Shown here in pieces: positions 29,701 to 36,301 of a DNA stretch of 64,000 nt (its first letter is position 1; each line of letters begins with the position of its first letter). The notes beneath the pieces are model-generated. The model searched no databases. It was not told where the DNA came from and saw only the letters and a program-made list of their open reading frames with translations. The stretch lies in contig NZ_CP034447.1 of assembly GCF_003952485.1 (NCBI RefSeq), positions 4,168,501 to 4,232,500 of the forward strand. Direction: 5' to 3'. The translations under genes were made by a program, and so were the position numbers. Source of the DNA: Mesorhizobium sp. M1E.F.Ca.ET.045.02.1.1 (GTDB taxonomy: Bacteria; Pseudomonadota; Alphaproteobacteria; Rhizobiales; Rhizobiaceae).

Positions 29701-30964
29701 CAGCGTCGATCTGGCGCTGAGCCATGCCAGGATGCGGGAAAACGCCCAGGCGCTCGCCACCTTCGGCGGCATGTCGACCACCTCCTACGTGTTGTGGAGC
29801 TCGTTGCCGCCGACCTGGACCGCCACCGCCGGAGCGGTGGCATTTGGCGTGCGAGGCTTCGTTTTCGGCGCGCAGGCGATCTTCCCCAACGCAACCGCGA
29901 ATCACAAGCCGTTCGGGCGGTTCCTCAACGCGCTCGGCGGAGCCACATTCATTGCCGCGGCGCCAGGCGCCGCGACCGGGATGATCCAGGGCAAGGATAT
30001 TGTCGTCAACAGCACGTTCTCGCTCGGCAACGTCGTCTATGGCACGAAGTCGATGCTGCAATCGTTCACCGGCAGGCCGGTGATCCGAAACCTGGCCGAA
30101 TATCTGGCCGGACCCGGCTATGTGCTTGGCTGCGCCGTCTATACGCTGCACTCCTGGCCGGCGCCGATCGCCACAGTCGCCGGCACCATGTTCACGTTCG
30201 GCTGCGCGGAGTTCTGGGCGTCGGCCTACAGAACGGACCAGATGAATCGCCGTTCGGTGCCGCGAACCGATGCCGATATCGCGGCGGCGCAAAAGTCCGA
30301 CAAACGATGGGCTGCATTGGATCGATGGACCCTGGGCATCACCTTCGGCATTGGAATGCTTCTCTTCTCGCTGGACTCCCTGCTCGCGGAGCCTTGGAAG
30401 GGCGCGGCGACGACCCCTCCAGCCGATCCGAAAAAACCGGATGGCGATGGCGATGCGTCGTCGCAGCAACCCGATGATCCTTCGGATGGTCCCGGTGAGC
30501 CGAAAACCCCGCCCGAAGACCTCCCGCAACTCGTGGTATCGGCGGATGAGGGGCTGAATTTGCGGGCGCAGCCCGACGAGGATTCGGCCGTGGTGACGGT
30601 TCTGCAGCCCGGCACGTTCGTCGAACAGACCGCGAAGCCGGCCACCGATCCATCAGGAGAGGCATGGATACCTGTCGAAGGTTTCGGACCGGACGGCAAA
30701 ATGCATCGCGGCTGGGTTTCCGGCGACTATGTCGAGGTTCATCCCGAGGGCCGCAGCAATCCCGAAGGCCGCACGAACCCGACGCTGGAGAAAGACGGCT
30801 ACCAGTGGGTCGAGGTGAAAGACGGCGACAGCATTCGCCTGATCGCCAAGACCCATTCAGCGGATGTGGCGGAGACGGTGGTGCTCAATATGGATCATAT
30901 CCTAAGCCCGGACATGATCTTCTCGGGCGATCGCATCTATCTTCCGGCCGCTTCGATCGGCTGA
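20756..30964 (+). CDS. Giant 3402-aa LysM/SH3 repeat protein inside the T3SS cluster
   Basis: The reading frame is open for 10.2 kb, with start supported by RBS GGAGG 8 nt upstream. There is no Sec signal peptide. Visible parts: coiled coil about residues 14-65; duplicated motif (GKSIDQIA...EQVIA) at 143-214 and 315-386; Thr/Gly-rich YD-like stretch; LysM at about 453-500 (VKPNDNLTLIARKYGVSLDD). The motif W-x-W-x2-PEVA or variant occurs three times between about 640 and 1120. A hydrophobic segment follows at 1332-1365. An unrecognised beta-rich domain spans about 1763-2280. Next come a duplicated 74-aa unit (2366-2439, 2631-2704), three exact-length 54-aa repeats (2730-2891), a hydrophobic block at about 2997-3212, an SH3-like domain from about 3259 and a C-terminal LysM at 3349-3402. 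Substrate, translocator or envelope component of the T3SS are all possible; the function is not known. Confidence 0.9.
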   Translation: MVRPITPAKPPVQPQKVDAKANAAQIARLEAQAAQLREQIRLANRMGERDWAAQARQQLSQVNTELSSLQPPPPAVVPTAPNLQIVNASTGTSGNGTTVVPALYQQPDLLGPTVTPVKLDGGTPEDNAAEAATARNIVNDVTGGKSIDQIASARGMTREQVIAALRSGGMTVSTTDPTSGNGDVQTTKITDASGRTVTQYYDYQHDSYYTSVQQQPNGAATTSPVRDGLGRKETSSYNSDTGAITTRYEDDLGTGTVTERTSLPNGASVETVTPGQGPSLPVTTVTGPDGRKTILAYSQDPGGTTTKDIKHDLADGKSIDQIAKENGLTNEQVIAELQAAGYQVTTQQATSDNGDVQSVQIVDPHTGDKTVYSYDYQHDERTVVTTADGKETSQSVDGNGGTRNSVRNTKTGETTTTIVDPKTGTETKIVTDKDGRVTTTTTEKINGGKPVEYEVKPNDNLTLIARKYGVSLDDLRRTNPDLFGSSRNPNIIHTGEKITIENGTRTTVEVTFNGYTLTTKPDGSMTLHNDTTGSDLKIEVGTAQQALAELLLAINPQSKDPEQAKTDTVLKTTLEGVLGGASPELAQEAADKQQAVKDAIKKYGGGKPATPNLDGSATSVGPFGEPPSATAPSGGKWVPLMVDGSWQWFDPEVAKAIAAENAVIARLGEAQAKPEQSGAQLDVYALDPEYKGAMKSAETTLDKVLAPYGLQWQAPEPKGTLADAQKRLTTANNMLQSASDARAEYEQGEKSLLDAIDKQATLPVLSDPSKPAVGTSGGPTREQINLQGKAEHAEVTQLFINAALHTARGNKATIDQMVGTTELELAGAKPGSPEYAEIKGRLDGLKKLQAPAASQVTLAEAYAEFGVAQKNAADLAVKAEPIKQALVARAMQRNPHHFDWDGYTNAAGEYTGKLKSQKVIEENGQLYLVNTYENDVFLDDNNNDTPVLKYALTYDRGDKNIRDDFRNDPLNKQWQQLLASTQSSASAPVCTPHGTGSQSALAAAKSKIIGVQVEQFDAQLQDAKTKLVDATTARDKAITEHGGGTVEAPAGTLKPGEKPVKITVNGHDLWVAPEVAAAYEKDGPGAIGASGKSVRIEMGGQWLWVHPEVAAAEIDRASAETEKNRLETWQHDVRPAMVAARDWYGFYASNPKLLTDGNEEHEARLKDTYFKEHKDQALASYQVELKQLYDNGFTGDYKQYKPGELSSTVARALGLDQSSEGVAKVTGEITDRAGENAEVKVVPIFSLDGGMESSTALFAIKSDGKEIGYVDSSGKYYGSFDEFQHENRIFSDKSKLILAKDGDMKLGADGFSLDEVEVADGRKVDFWDKATDIGLGIVAGAATIVSFVPGGQWAIPIAITSGAALGGKTLYKEGEHLLQGGDFDSQSAWNIATGVTAFLPVGAGALRTFGLARAGLSTSEAFAGGFGMARMSDASWGIGKLRVNVTQSSYAEQAASYLQSGSRLNTVAWGLDAGGVVTGVPVLARSAEDLAQHGGEMSFAELANAILGIGTGAVGTGLGGRSLLNNMPGAAGPRGGDGTPASGFPPPDPTGQRALPAGESEGRNPPPPTGDKGDPSGDGQPSRPMVLHELGPDGVYHPTDKLVFHDPDHPVIPGELIKTGEAGDDPTMPLGRDLDGSAERSSPIPADGDPIIVLSSEPTVTDGPVRLIWDPETRSFTGMPERDTSGYVYTSGKDPKTPSAYLDGLTTEQLVTRYEQEKGYYSSRELAERYGPNGIPETLRSTVDESAAPGGEPPAGGKPAKQRNWGDFRISALGRVRFNSDPINLAVHSIPGVPEAFQLGNPTWRSYMVGFGTRTSYRALWQSFADSIKYRSLEPVRYIFGKELGISIRPNEHRNITLAQLGLKVQRQTAFQFKGEDLLDAAHRGLFGDGSDSVFTVMPRSARVEGPAGNKGWAVELTFSLALRSKSAILSDGESDFFRQTADGKTEFYEFDGDVPYRKVYLEDKYYLTSLLSIEKRYEVAMNATLPEGTVVNSEFVDANKGVLDRLRLRAQFVVKDKQTAEALADNPDMSTIRGLVESGEIDAQKSILFIPGSKSGMRQSAVPGLALGETIVDLTGRSRRVWNAGASRLEVIVNEAFHKFLPSPDRILLRKLPAPYNHYVRSGGPIYINLFGKREAVASTLDVTIALRSPALKFRVPSVPFLQFPLAFTGEIRFFYRTNLPDVAPIVAKADFVRREFTFDDKLPVEIAVPRWLHELDQRADKGGGLAFPRGGRASLTKWLDEIETTATPSQKAEIEAFRQSTLLSLEDEAFIPPGAMSAVRDFLATQAKPTEMPPPEFIYLAPSDQQQSLARWYSENGVTASPPARPLAFRRPVPAAAGAANAASARQPASAETGTAAEVGQPRTLQLEDESGNVITAAVLGTEPKSAENVYVPPADGPQARGDEPELVHKSHILFRDPETGEAYVLPWIRGASEDHVPGGQGQPQGEPPDARPVPKAIEAAPPTTYSLQQVRNMRQPEKWKAGEVYTRELNGSPGEAHFPIEANPNGPYPVVGQGGRYVDSPVFKSQDEIEAIEVKTYHRWTTINGAAQMREVPLTPKLQEQINKDVALRNGNSGYQPRWVFLDAPPSAELQRALDDARIIGNIFGHNTPAATARRPQSATTEAAPGKTLRLEDESGKVIIAAMLGTEPRGPEQVYVPPSDGPRAPADAPEVADKTHILVYDSNTGEAVVLPWIRGASANHALTRDGVRATPLDQVPDLVMGDFQPNQIPWLKREQVAELTEQQFRDMDQAGLLPYLTKSQLRGIPKAKIRYVNIAGLDGKQVPWLTEGHIRNLTNQQFQDLGKAGLTPHLTKPQVQAIKGDKVKFVDMSTLEARQVPWFKPSQVEKFTSQQFEDLGEAGLLKNLGERQVQAIPETMIGSLDVAKLDPKQVPWLTEKQIPVLTRDQWGAFTIHHIEALTQKQIEAVTPKQFEEMSPGQFRKFTPEQFEWMSGDQTNALSVLQLTTFRATHKKAMTPDQAASVDLALSHARMRENAQALATFGGMSTTSYVLWSSLPPTWTATAGAVAFGVRGFVFGAQAIFPNATANHKPFGRFLNALGGATFIAAAPGAATGMIQGKDIVVNSTFSLGNVVYGTKSMLQSFTGRPVIRNLAEYLAGPGYVLGCAVYTLHSWPAPIATVAGTMFTFGCAEFWASAYRTDQMNRRSVPRTDADIAAAQKSDKRWAALDRWTLGITFGIGMLLFSLDSLLAEPWKGAATTPPADPKKPDGDGDASSQQPDDPSDGPGEPKTPPEDLPQLVVSADEGLNLRAQPDEDSAVVTVLQPGTFVEQTAKPATDPSGEAWIPVEGFGPDGKMHRGWVSGDYVEVHPEGRSNPEGRTNPTLEKDGYQWVEVKDGDSIRLIAKTHSADVAETVVLNMDHILSPDMIFSGDRIYLPAASIG
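21182..21913 (+). repeat. Duplicated 72-codon segment near the N-terminus of the giant protein
   Basis: Residues 143-214 and 315-386 share GKSIDQIA, then EQVIAxL, SxNGDVQ and YDYQHD at the same spacing. The two copies are 172 codons apart. The helical part looks like a small helix-turn-helix-type unit; the rest is beta-like. Confidence 0.75.
27851..28867 (+). repeat. Duplicated 74-codon unit in the giant protein
   Basis: Copies at 27851-28072 and 28646-28867 encode segments of equal length (74 aa). They share LEDESG, LGTEP, VYVPP, DGP, THI or SHI, and VLPWIRGAS. They flank a 191-codon stretch, and the second copy leads directly into the 54-aa repeats. Confidence 0.8.
28943..29428 (+). repeat. 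Three tandem 54-codon repeats (162 bp each) in the giant protein
   Basis: Units start at 28943, 29105 and 29267, each with Q[IV]PW[LF]. Within each unit the pattern Q, xF/LT, QQFxD, AGL, Q, I and a closing hydrophobic strand recurs at fixed positions. A fourth QVPWL at 29429 begins a degenerate unit with shorter Q-rich steps. Lengths are identical without gaps. Confidence 0.85.
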
Positions 30965-30992
30965 GAAAAACGGCTTGGCTTCGACCGTCGGC

Positions 30993-31919
30993 TTACTGCG
31001 TCTTGCCGGTTTTCGCCGCATATGCGCGCGCGACGGTGGCCGCCAGGCTGGCGGCCTGCCCGGCGAGCGGGTTTGACGGGTTGGAGGCATAAGAGGCGGT
31101 GAACTGCAAGTCGGAGGGATGCCATTCGCAGTCGACGATCCGAAGTTTGCCGCTCGCGGTGTAGTCGCGGATGACTTCCCTCGGGAGCGAGGCAATCCCA
31201 ATTCCATTGAGGGTCATCTTGACCGATGCGGCCAGCGAACTGGCCGGGAATATGCGGGGCGTCTCCTCGAACTCGCTGCTCAGCTTGTGGTAGAGCTCGC
31301 TGTAGGGCCTCGTGGTTCGCGCGTAGCTGATGATTGGGAACTGCATCAGGTCGCACAGCGTCAGCCTGCTCCGGTCGGGCAATTCCAATCGCGGCGAGCA
31401 GACCCAGACGAGCGGAAATGAAGGCATCTCGACGTTCTCGATGCTGTATTCCAGGACCGGGCCCATCAGCACCGCGAGGTCGAGCCGGTGTGACATGAGC
31501 TCGCCGCGAAGGGTCGTCGTCGCATCGACGACGATATCGGTGTCGACAAGCGGATGGCTTGCTTGCAGTTCCTTCAGGAAATCCGGAAGCCAGGTGTGCA
31601 CGATCGTTTCAGCGACCCCAAGCCGTAGCACCCTTGCCGTTTCCGAAGTCTCGGAAAGGGAGTTGGCCATCAGCTGCAGCCGCTCCGCCACGTGCAGGAC
31701 ACGCTGAGCCGGCGGCAGCAGCCTTTGTCCCTCGGCCGTCAGTTTGACCGTGCCGCTGTGGCGTTCGAACAGCTTGGCGCCCAGCGCTTTCTCCAGCCCG
31801 GCGATTCGGGTGGATACCGCCGGCTGCGTCGTGTTCAGGCGCTCGGCCGCTTTTCGAAAGCTTCCGAGGGTCGCCACCAGGAGAAAGGTTTCGATCTGCT
31901 TGATGTTGAAAGGTATCAC
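30993..31919 (-). CDS. LysR-family transcriptional regulator
   Basis: 308-aa LTTR. The N-terminal HTH reads GSFRKAAERLNTTQPAVSTR (about residues 18-37) followed by ALGAKLFERHSGTVKLT. The effector domain includes LDLAVLMGP and GIGIASLPREVI. It sits convergently after the giant gene and just downstream of the L,D-transpeptidase, in the same orientation. No specific target is evident. Confidence 0.88.
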   Translation of the reverse strand: MIPFNIKQIETFLLVATLGSFRKAAERLNTTQPAVSTRIAGLEKALGAKLFERHSGTVKLTAEGQRLLPPAQRVLHVAERLQLMANSLSETSETARVLRLGVAETIVHTWLPDFLKELQASHPLVDTDIVVDATTTLRGELMSHRLDLAVLMGPVLEYSIENVEMPSFPLVWVCSPRLELPDRSRLTLCDLMQFPIISYARTTRPYSELYHKLSSEFEETPRIFPASSLAASVKMTLNGIGIASLPREVIRDYTASGKLRIVDCEWHPSDLQFTASYASNPSNPLAGQAASLAATVARAYAAKTGKTQ

Positions 31920-31954
31920 GAGGATCGGTCACTCCAGGGTAGGGCGTCGAGCGA

Positions 31955-32767
31955 TCAGTGACGCACAATGATCTGCGCGCCAACCTTTACGCGGTCGTAA
32001 AGATCCATAACGTCCTCATTGGTCATGCGGATGCAACCGGAGGAGTTGGCCTGTCCGACCGTCCATGGCTGGTTGGTGCCGTGGACGCGATAAAGCGATT
32101 TGCCGATATACAGGGCCCGTGCGCCCAGCGGATTGTTCGTTCCTCCCTCGACACGCACGGGCAGGAAGTGGCCCTTCGATGCTTCCCTGGATCGCATTTC
32201 GGCAGGTGGCCGCCAATCGGGCCAGCTCTTCTTGCTCGAAATCGTGTCGCGGCCGGACCACTCCAGCCCCTCCTTGCCGACGCCCACCGCGTATCGCAGC
32301 GCCTTGCCGTTCCCAAGGATGTAGTAAAGGCGCCGCTCTGAAGTGTTGATCACAATCGATCCATTCGGTTGAGCCTCGCTGAAATGCACGATCTCCCTGG
32401 GAATTGGCGACCACTGGTGCCGGCTTTCTTCTTCCGAAGCCTGGCCGGAAGCATTGGGAGCGGAAGGGGAGACCAGCACATTTCTGGCCGGATCGTAAGT
32501 CCAGCTTCGGGGGTCGTAACCGCTGTTCGATTGCGCCTGCGCCGGAACCATGGCGGCAATCAAACCGGCGGCAAGCACAATTGACGAACCCAGCGCCAAG
32601 TTAGGGCGCAGGGCGACAACACTTCCGCTTCCCGGAAAACTGGCGGGAGCATCCAAGTTCGCGAGTGACACCGAGGTCAATCCCTTCTGCGTCCAGGCAT
32701 CGAACCGGCGATCACGAACCGGTGATTCCAGCGCGCACCATATCGCTTTGGAGATCGTTCGCAACAT
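31955..32767 (-). CDS. L,D-transpeptidase (YkuD domain)
   Basis: Up to 270 aa. A hydrophobic signal or anchor (VLAAGLIAAMVPAQAQ) ends near residue 79, so a downstream GTG or TTG may be the real start. The YkuD catalytic motif HGTNQPWTVGQANSSGCIRM (about residues 228-247) contains the active-site His, Ser and Cys. It would make 3-3 peptidoglycan crosslinks or attach proteins to peptidoglycan. Its position inside the T3SS cluster, between a LysM giant and nolW, suggests cell-wall adaptation around the apparatus, but it may be an unrelated passenger. Confidence 0.85.
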   Translation of the reverse strand: MLRTISKAIWCALESPVRDRRFDAWTQKGLTSVSLANLDAPASFPGSGSVVALRPNLALGSSIVLAAGLIAAMVPAQAQSNSGYDPRSWTYDPARNVLVSPSAPNASGQASEEESRHQWSPIPREIVHFSEAQPNGSIVINTSERRLYYILGNGKALRYAVGVGKEGLEWSGRDTISSKKSWPDWRPPAEMRSREASKGHFLPVRVEGGTNNPLGARALYIGKSLYRVHGTNQPWTVGQANSSGCIRMTNEDVMDLYDRVKVGAQIIVRH

Positions 32768-32897
32768 TTGGCACCGAATTCATATGCGCGATCCAATTGG
32801 ACTTCCAATTCTCCAAGGCGCGCGATAGAGTGAAACCGGCGGGCAAACCATGAAGCGGGCGATGCGGGTCTTTCGCAGCCGCCTGCGATAGGGACCA

Positions 32898-33557
32898 ATG
32901 TTGACGGGACGCGGTACCTGCCATGCGGATTTTCTGTCGAGCGCCAAGGCTGCCATCGTCATTGGCGGCCTTGCGGCGGTCCTCGTATTCGGAGATGCGC
33001 TGCGGGCGAACGCCGCTGAACCGCGCTGGCCTGCCGGGCCGTACAAATACATCACTGTCGATCAATCGGTGACGGACGCGCTGGTCGAGCTAGGCCGCAA
33101 CATGCGCACGCCCATGCGGGTCAGCAAGCTTGTCAAAGGGCGCCTGAGCGCCGGCATGCCGGTCGGGACGGCCCGCGAATTCCTCGACGAGATCTGCAAC
33201 CGATACGGCCTGGTCTGGCATTTCGACGGCATCGTCATGAATGTCGCGACCGAAGCCGAAGTCCAGACGGAGATGATCCCGCTCGATGCCAACGCGGCGG
33301 CGCATGCGGAAGAACGGCTTTCACGGCTGGGCGTCATCGATCCAAGGTTTCCGATAAAGGTTTCCAAGGAGGACGATGTCGTCTCGGTGTCGGGACCGCC
33401 ATCCTATGTCGAGCTCGTCCGCAAGACGCTCGGAGCGCCTGCCGCGTCCGACACGAAGCCGGATTCCGGCCCGGATTCAGGCAAGGTCGTTTCGGTCCGC
33501 GTTTTCCGCGGAAAGCAGGCGGATGCGCAAAATGTCCCGCCGGGCAAAACGAACTAG
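32898..33557 (+). CDS. rhcC1: T3SS secretin N-terminal component RhcC1 (NolW-like)
   Basis: 219-aa exported protein (hydrophobic signal ending near ALRANAAE). It has the N0/N1-type domain of T3SS secretins: VTDALVELGRNMRTPMRVS, VKGRLSAG, TAREFLDEICNRYGLVWHFDG. It stops before any secretin pore domain, which is the NolW situation in rhizobia, where the pore is supplied by RhcC2 (here at 13950-15308). First gene of the rightward block; nolB follows after 19 bp. Confidence 0.85.
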   Translation: MLTGRGTCHADFLSSAKAAIVIGGLAAVLVFGDALRANAAEPRWPAGPYKYITVDQSVTDALVELGRNMRTPMRVSKLVKGRLSAGMPVGTAREFLDEICNRYGLVWHFDGIVMNVATEAEVQTEMIPLDANAAAHAEERLSRLGVIDPRFPIKVSKEDDVVSVSGPPSYVELVRKTLGAPAASDTKPDSGPDSGKVVSVRVFRGKQADAQNVPPGKTN

Positions 33558-33576
33558 GAAGCGGGAGGGCAGGTTC

Positions 33577-34206
33577 ATGCAAATCGCACCGATTGGAGCT
33601 CTGGAAGCCACGCTCGCAACCCTGACGACCAGCGTGACCTCGCAGCAGCAGATCACCGCCGGCGCGGCGGCGCAGCCGGGCAACCGAATGGTCGGCGCCA
33701 GCCAGGAAAAGCATGACGCCGCGAAGGTCAACGCGTCTGAGCGCGGCGATATCAACACGCCGGCAGGACAACAGGTGGCGCAGGCATCCTCCGGCGCCAA
33801 TCCCGCAATGGCCGGGCAATCGTCCAAATCGGACAAGACCGAGCCGATCGTCGAGCGCAAGCTCTTCGACTATCTGGCGGAGGTGGAGAAATCGGGAGGC
33901 GGAACGTTCACGGATCCATCGGCGCTGCTTGGTTCCGCGGTGCAGTCGTTGGAAGGCACCATGCAACAGGTCCAGAAGGCCCTTGGCCAGGCGAACGTCC
34001 CCGCAGACGCTGAAAAAGCCGCCATGCAGGATCCCGGCAAGGCGGCTCCGCCGGGCAGGGAAAGCGATGACGGTCCGGCAAAGAATGCCGAGCAGCTCCT
34101 CGAACGGTCCATTTCCGTGATGTGGGCGGCCGCCAATCTGGAGGTCGTCACGAGCAGCGTGACCGCGGTGACGTCGTCCACCAGCACGCTGATAAAGCAG
34201 CAATAA
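33577..34206 (+). CDS. nolB: NolB-like T3SS protein (SctI inner-rod candidate)
   Basis: 209-aa Ala/Gln/Ser-rich protein from ATG 33577 (RBS GGGAGG). The C-terminal helix ERSISVMWAAANLEVVTSSV followed by TLIKQQ has the pattern of SctI/NolB C-termini. Its place between rhcC1 and rhcJ is that of nolB in rhizobial T3SS operons. The N-terminal two-thirds is low-complexity and longer than in typical NolB. Confidence 0.75.
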   Translation: MQIAPIGALEATLATLTTSVTSQQQITAGAAAQPGNRMVGASQEKHDAAKVNASERGDINTPAGQQVAQASSGANPAMAGQSSKSDKTEPIVERKLFDYLAEVEKSGGGTFTDPSALLGSAVQSLEGTMQQVQKALGQANVPADAEKAAMQDPGKAAPPGRESDDGPAKNAEQLLERSISVMWAAANLEVVTSSVTAVTSSTSTLIKQQ

Positions 34207-34215
34207 CGCGACGGG

Positions 34216-35055
34216 GTGTTCGTGCGCACAATGATCCCGCCGCTGCGGTCAACGCCAATCAATCGATGCGGTGCCCGGTTCCGCATGGCGTTCGCAATCA
34301 TCGGCATGCTTGCGCTGCAGGCCTGCTCGGAGGAGCTTTATTCCAACCTCGACCAGCGGCAGGCCAACGAGATCGTGGCCACGCTGGTGCGTCACGGGAT
34401 ACCGGCCCAGCGCGAAGCCGGCAAGGACGACAAAATGACGGTTTCCGTGCAGAAGGACCGTTTCGCCGAAGCCATGGCAATTCTCGACGAGAGCGGATTG
34501 CCCAAGCAGGAATTCCAGACGCTGGGCGAGGTGTTCAAGCGGGACGGGCTTGTGTCCTCGCCGGTGGAAGAGCGGGCGACGATGATCTATGGCCTGAGCC
34601 AGGAATTGTCGCAGACGATCTCGGATATCGACGGCGTGCTTTCCGCGCGCGTCCACCTTGTGCTGCCCGAGAACGATCCGCTGAGACAGCGGTTGGTTCC
34701 GTCATCCGCCTCCGTCTTCATCCGCCATCGCGCATCGGTGCCGATGAACGACCTGATCCCTCAGGTCAAGATGCTGGTGGCCAAGGGCATCGCGGGATTG
34801 ACCTACGACAATGTCTCCGTGACCCTCATTCCGGTGGCCGCGCCGCCTCCCGAACAGGAAACCCGCGAAGCGGGCTTCACCACATTCCTTGGTCTTTGGC
34901 TGCATCCGGACAGCGTCGCCGCGGCGATGTGGCTGTTTTACGGCATGGCGGCGGCCATATTCGCGCTCGTTGCCCGGCTGGCCTATGTCCAGTGGTATCG
35001 GCGGCCTGGTGTCTATGCGCTCGACACAGTCGCAAGGCCGGCGAGAGAGACATGA
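34216..35055 (+). CDS. rhcJ: T3SS inner-ring lipoprotein RhcJ (SctJ, NolT)
   Basis: 279 aa from GTG 34216; GTG 34222 (6 nt after GACGGGG) or ATG 34231 are also possible starts. Lipobox MLALQAC, then the YscJ/FliF domain (LYSNLDQRQANEIVATLVRH, LPKQEFQTLGEVFKRDGLV, ISDIDGVLSARVHLVLPEND). A C-terminal membrane helix lies near residues 230-255. It forms the inner membrane ring with SctD. It overlaps nolU by 4 bp (ATGA). Confidence 0.9.
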   Translation: MFVRTMIPPLRSTPINRCGARFRMAFAIIGMLALQACSEELYSNLDQRQANEIVATLVRHGIPAQREAGKDDKMTVSVQKDRFAEAMAILDESGLPKQEFQTLGEVFKRDGLVSSPVEERATMIYGLSQELSQTISDIDGVLSARVHLVLPENDPLRQRLVPSSASVFIRHRASVPMNDLIPQVKMLVAKGIAGLTYDNVSVTLIPVAAPPPEQETREAGFTTFLGLWLHPDSVAAAMWLFYGMAAAIFALVARLAYVQWYRRPGVYALDTVARPARET

Positions 35056-35675
35056 TCCAGACTGCCCCGACGCAAACTGCCGCCAGTTCGGATTGGCATG
35101 CGTTCATATCCAATCCCGCAAGCTACGCGGATGCCGCCCGGCTCGCGGACTGTTTCGGTGGCACGATCGGCGAGGCAGCCTGCGAGCGAATGCGCCAGTC
35201 GCAGCGCCTGCATGAGCGGTTGTCGAAGCTTCTGCTCGATCATTACGGGCTTTCTTGCACCGTCGACGAACCGGCCGACGACGTGGATCGGGCGATCGCC
35301 CTGTCGTCGGGCGAGGAGTTGGAGGAGCTTGCGCTTCGCTCGGGCGCAATCTACCAGGCCAGCAGCATCGCCGCAGTCATTGCTGGACGCGAAGCGGCTG
35401 CCCTGCAGGCGGCGCTCGGCATGGATATCTGCTCAGCCGCAGTCGCGAACCGCGATCTGGCCGGCCCAATTCAGCCCCTGGAGCCCCTGGATGATATCTA
35501 CAATCGCGTCCATGCCGACGGGCTGAGTTGCCTTTGCGCCTGGTGTCAGGCGATGCCCCGCGACACGAGCATGCGGGTTCGCCTCAAGCTGATGCCGCAC
35601 GAACTCGTCGATGGGACGGCGATCGCACCCTTTGCCGAGATCGGTCCGGCGATTGTTCGACGAGCGATGCGTTAG
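35052..35675 (+). CDS. nolU: T3SS sorting-platform protein NolU (SctK)
   Basis: 207-aa cytosolic protein in the nolU position between rhcJ and rhcL. Weak family features include HERLSKLLLDHYGL and a C-terminal LMPHELVDGTAI. SctK links the sorting platform to SctD. The ATG overlaps the rhcJ stop (ATGA), so translation is coupled. Confidence 0.75.
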   Translation: MIQTAPTQTAASSDWHAFISNPASYADAARLADCFGGTIGEAACERMRQSQRLHERLSKLLLDHYGLSCTVDEPADDVDRAIALSSGEELEELALRSGAIYQASSIAAVIAGREAAALQAALGMDICSAAVANRDLAGPIQPLEPLDDIYNRVHADGLSCLCAWCQAMPRDTSMRVRLKLMPHELVDGTAIAPFAEIGPAIVRRAMR

Positions 35676-35680
35676 ACAGA

Positions 35681-36301
35681 ATGGTCGAGCCGGACAACGC
35701 GACCAATGATATGCCCCGGCGCCCTCGCGCCCGCATTCTGCGTGCCGGCGAGGCCCGTGCGTGGCTGGACGGCCATGCCTTCCTCGATGAGGCCAGACGT
35801 GATGCGCAGCAGATGCGCGAGGCCGCCCGGCGGGCCTACGCGGCCGAATATGCGCAGGGCTACGAAGACGGCAAGGCACAAGGCGACGCGGAGGCCGCAC
35901 GGTTGGTGGACGAGACGACAATCAGGGTGGATCGCTATCTCTCCAGGCTGGAACCGGAGGTCGTCGCTCTGGCCCTCGATGTTGTCAGGCGGATGCTGGG
36001 GGAATTTGACGTGACGAGGCTTGTCGCAAAGGCGGCCAGGCAGGCGATCGCTGACGTTCGCCGCGCCAAATATCTGAAAGTCCGCGTCCATCCCCGCTCC
36101 GTCGGCAGGGTTCGCGATGAACTGGACGCGGTCCTGCGTGAGAGCGATCTGGCCATGACGATCGAGATCGACGGGGATGACACGCTCGCGGCAGACACAT
36201 GCATTCTTTCGACCGACATCGCCGTCATCGATGCCAGCATTGACGCGCAGCTCGATGCGATCGCCGATGCGCTCCGGTCCAAGGCCGAGGGTCCGGCATG
36301 A
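35681..36301 (+). CDS. rhcL: T3SS ATPase stator RhcL (SctL, NolV)
   Basis: 206-aa FliH/YscL family protein. An N-terminal helical, Ala/Arg/Glu-rich stalk contains AAEYAQGYEDGKAQGDAEAA. The C-terminal domain has YLSRLEPEVVALALDVVRRM and LKVRVHPRSVGRVRDELD, the V/F-ATPase delta-like part. It binds RhcN and overlaps it by 4 bp. The gap after nolU is 5 bp. Confidence 0.88.
   Translation: MVEPDNATNDMPRRPRARILRAGEARAWLDGHAFLDEARRDAQQMREAARRAYAAEYAQGYEDGKAQGDAEAARLVDETTIRVDRYLSRLEPEVVALALDVVRRMLGEFDVTRLVAKAARQAIADVRRAKYLKVRVHPRSVGRVRDELDAVLRESDLAMTIEIDGDDTLAADTCILSTDIAVIDASIDAQLDAIADALRSKAEGPA

Noticed and set aside
32766..32790. TTGGCACC word upstream of rhcC1 resembling a sigma-54 -24 element
   Set aside because: No GC dinucleotide at the -12 position with the required spacing on that strand.
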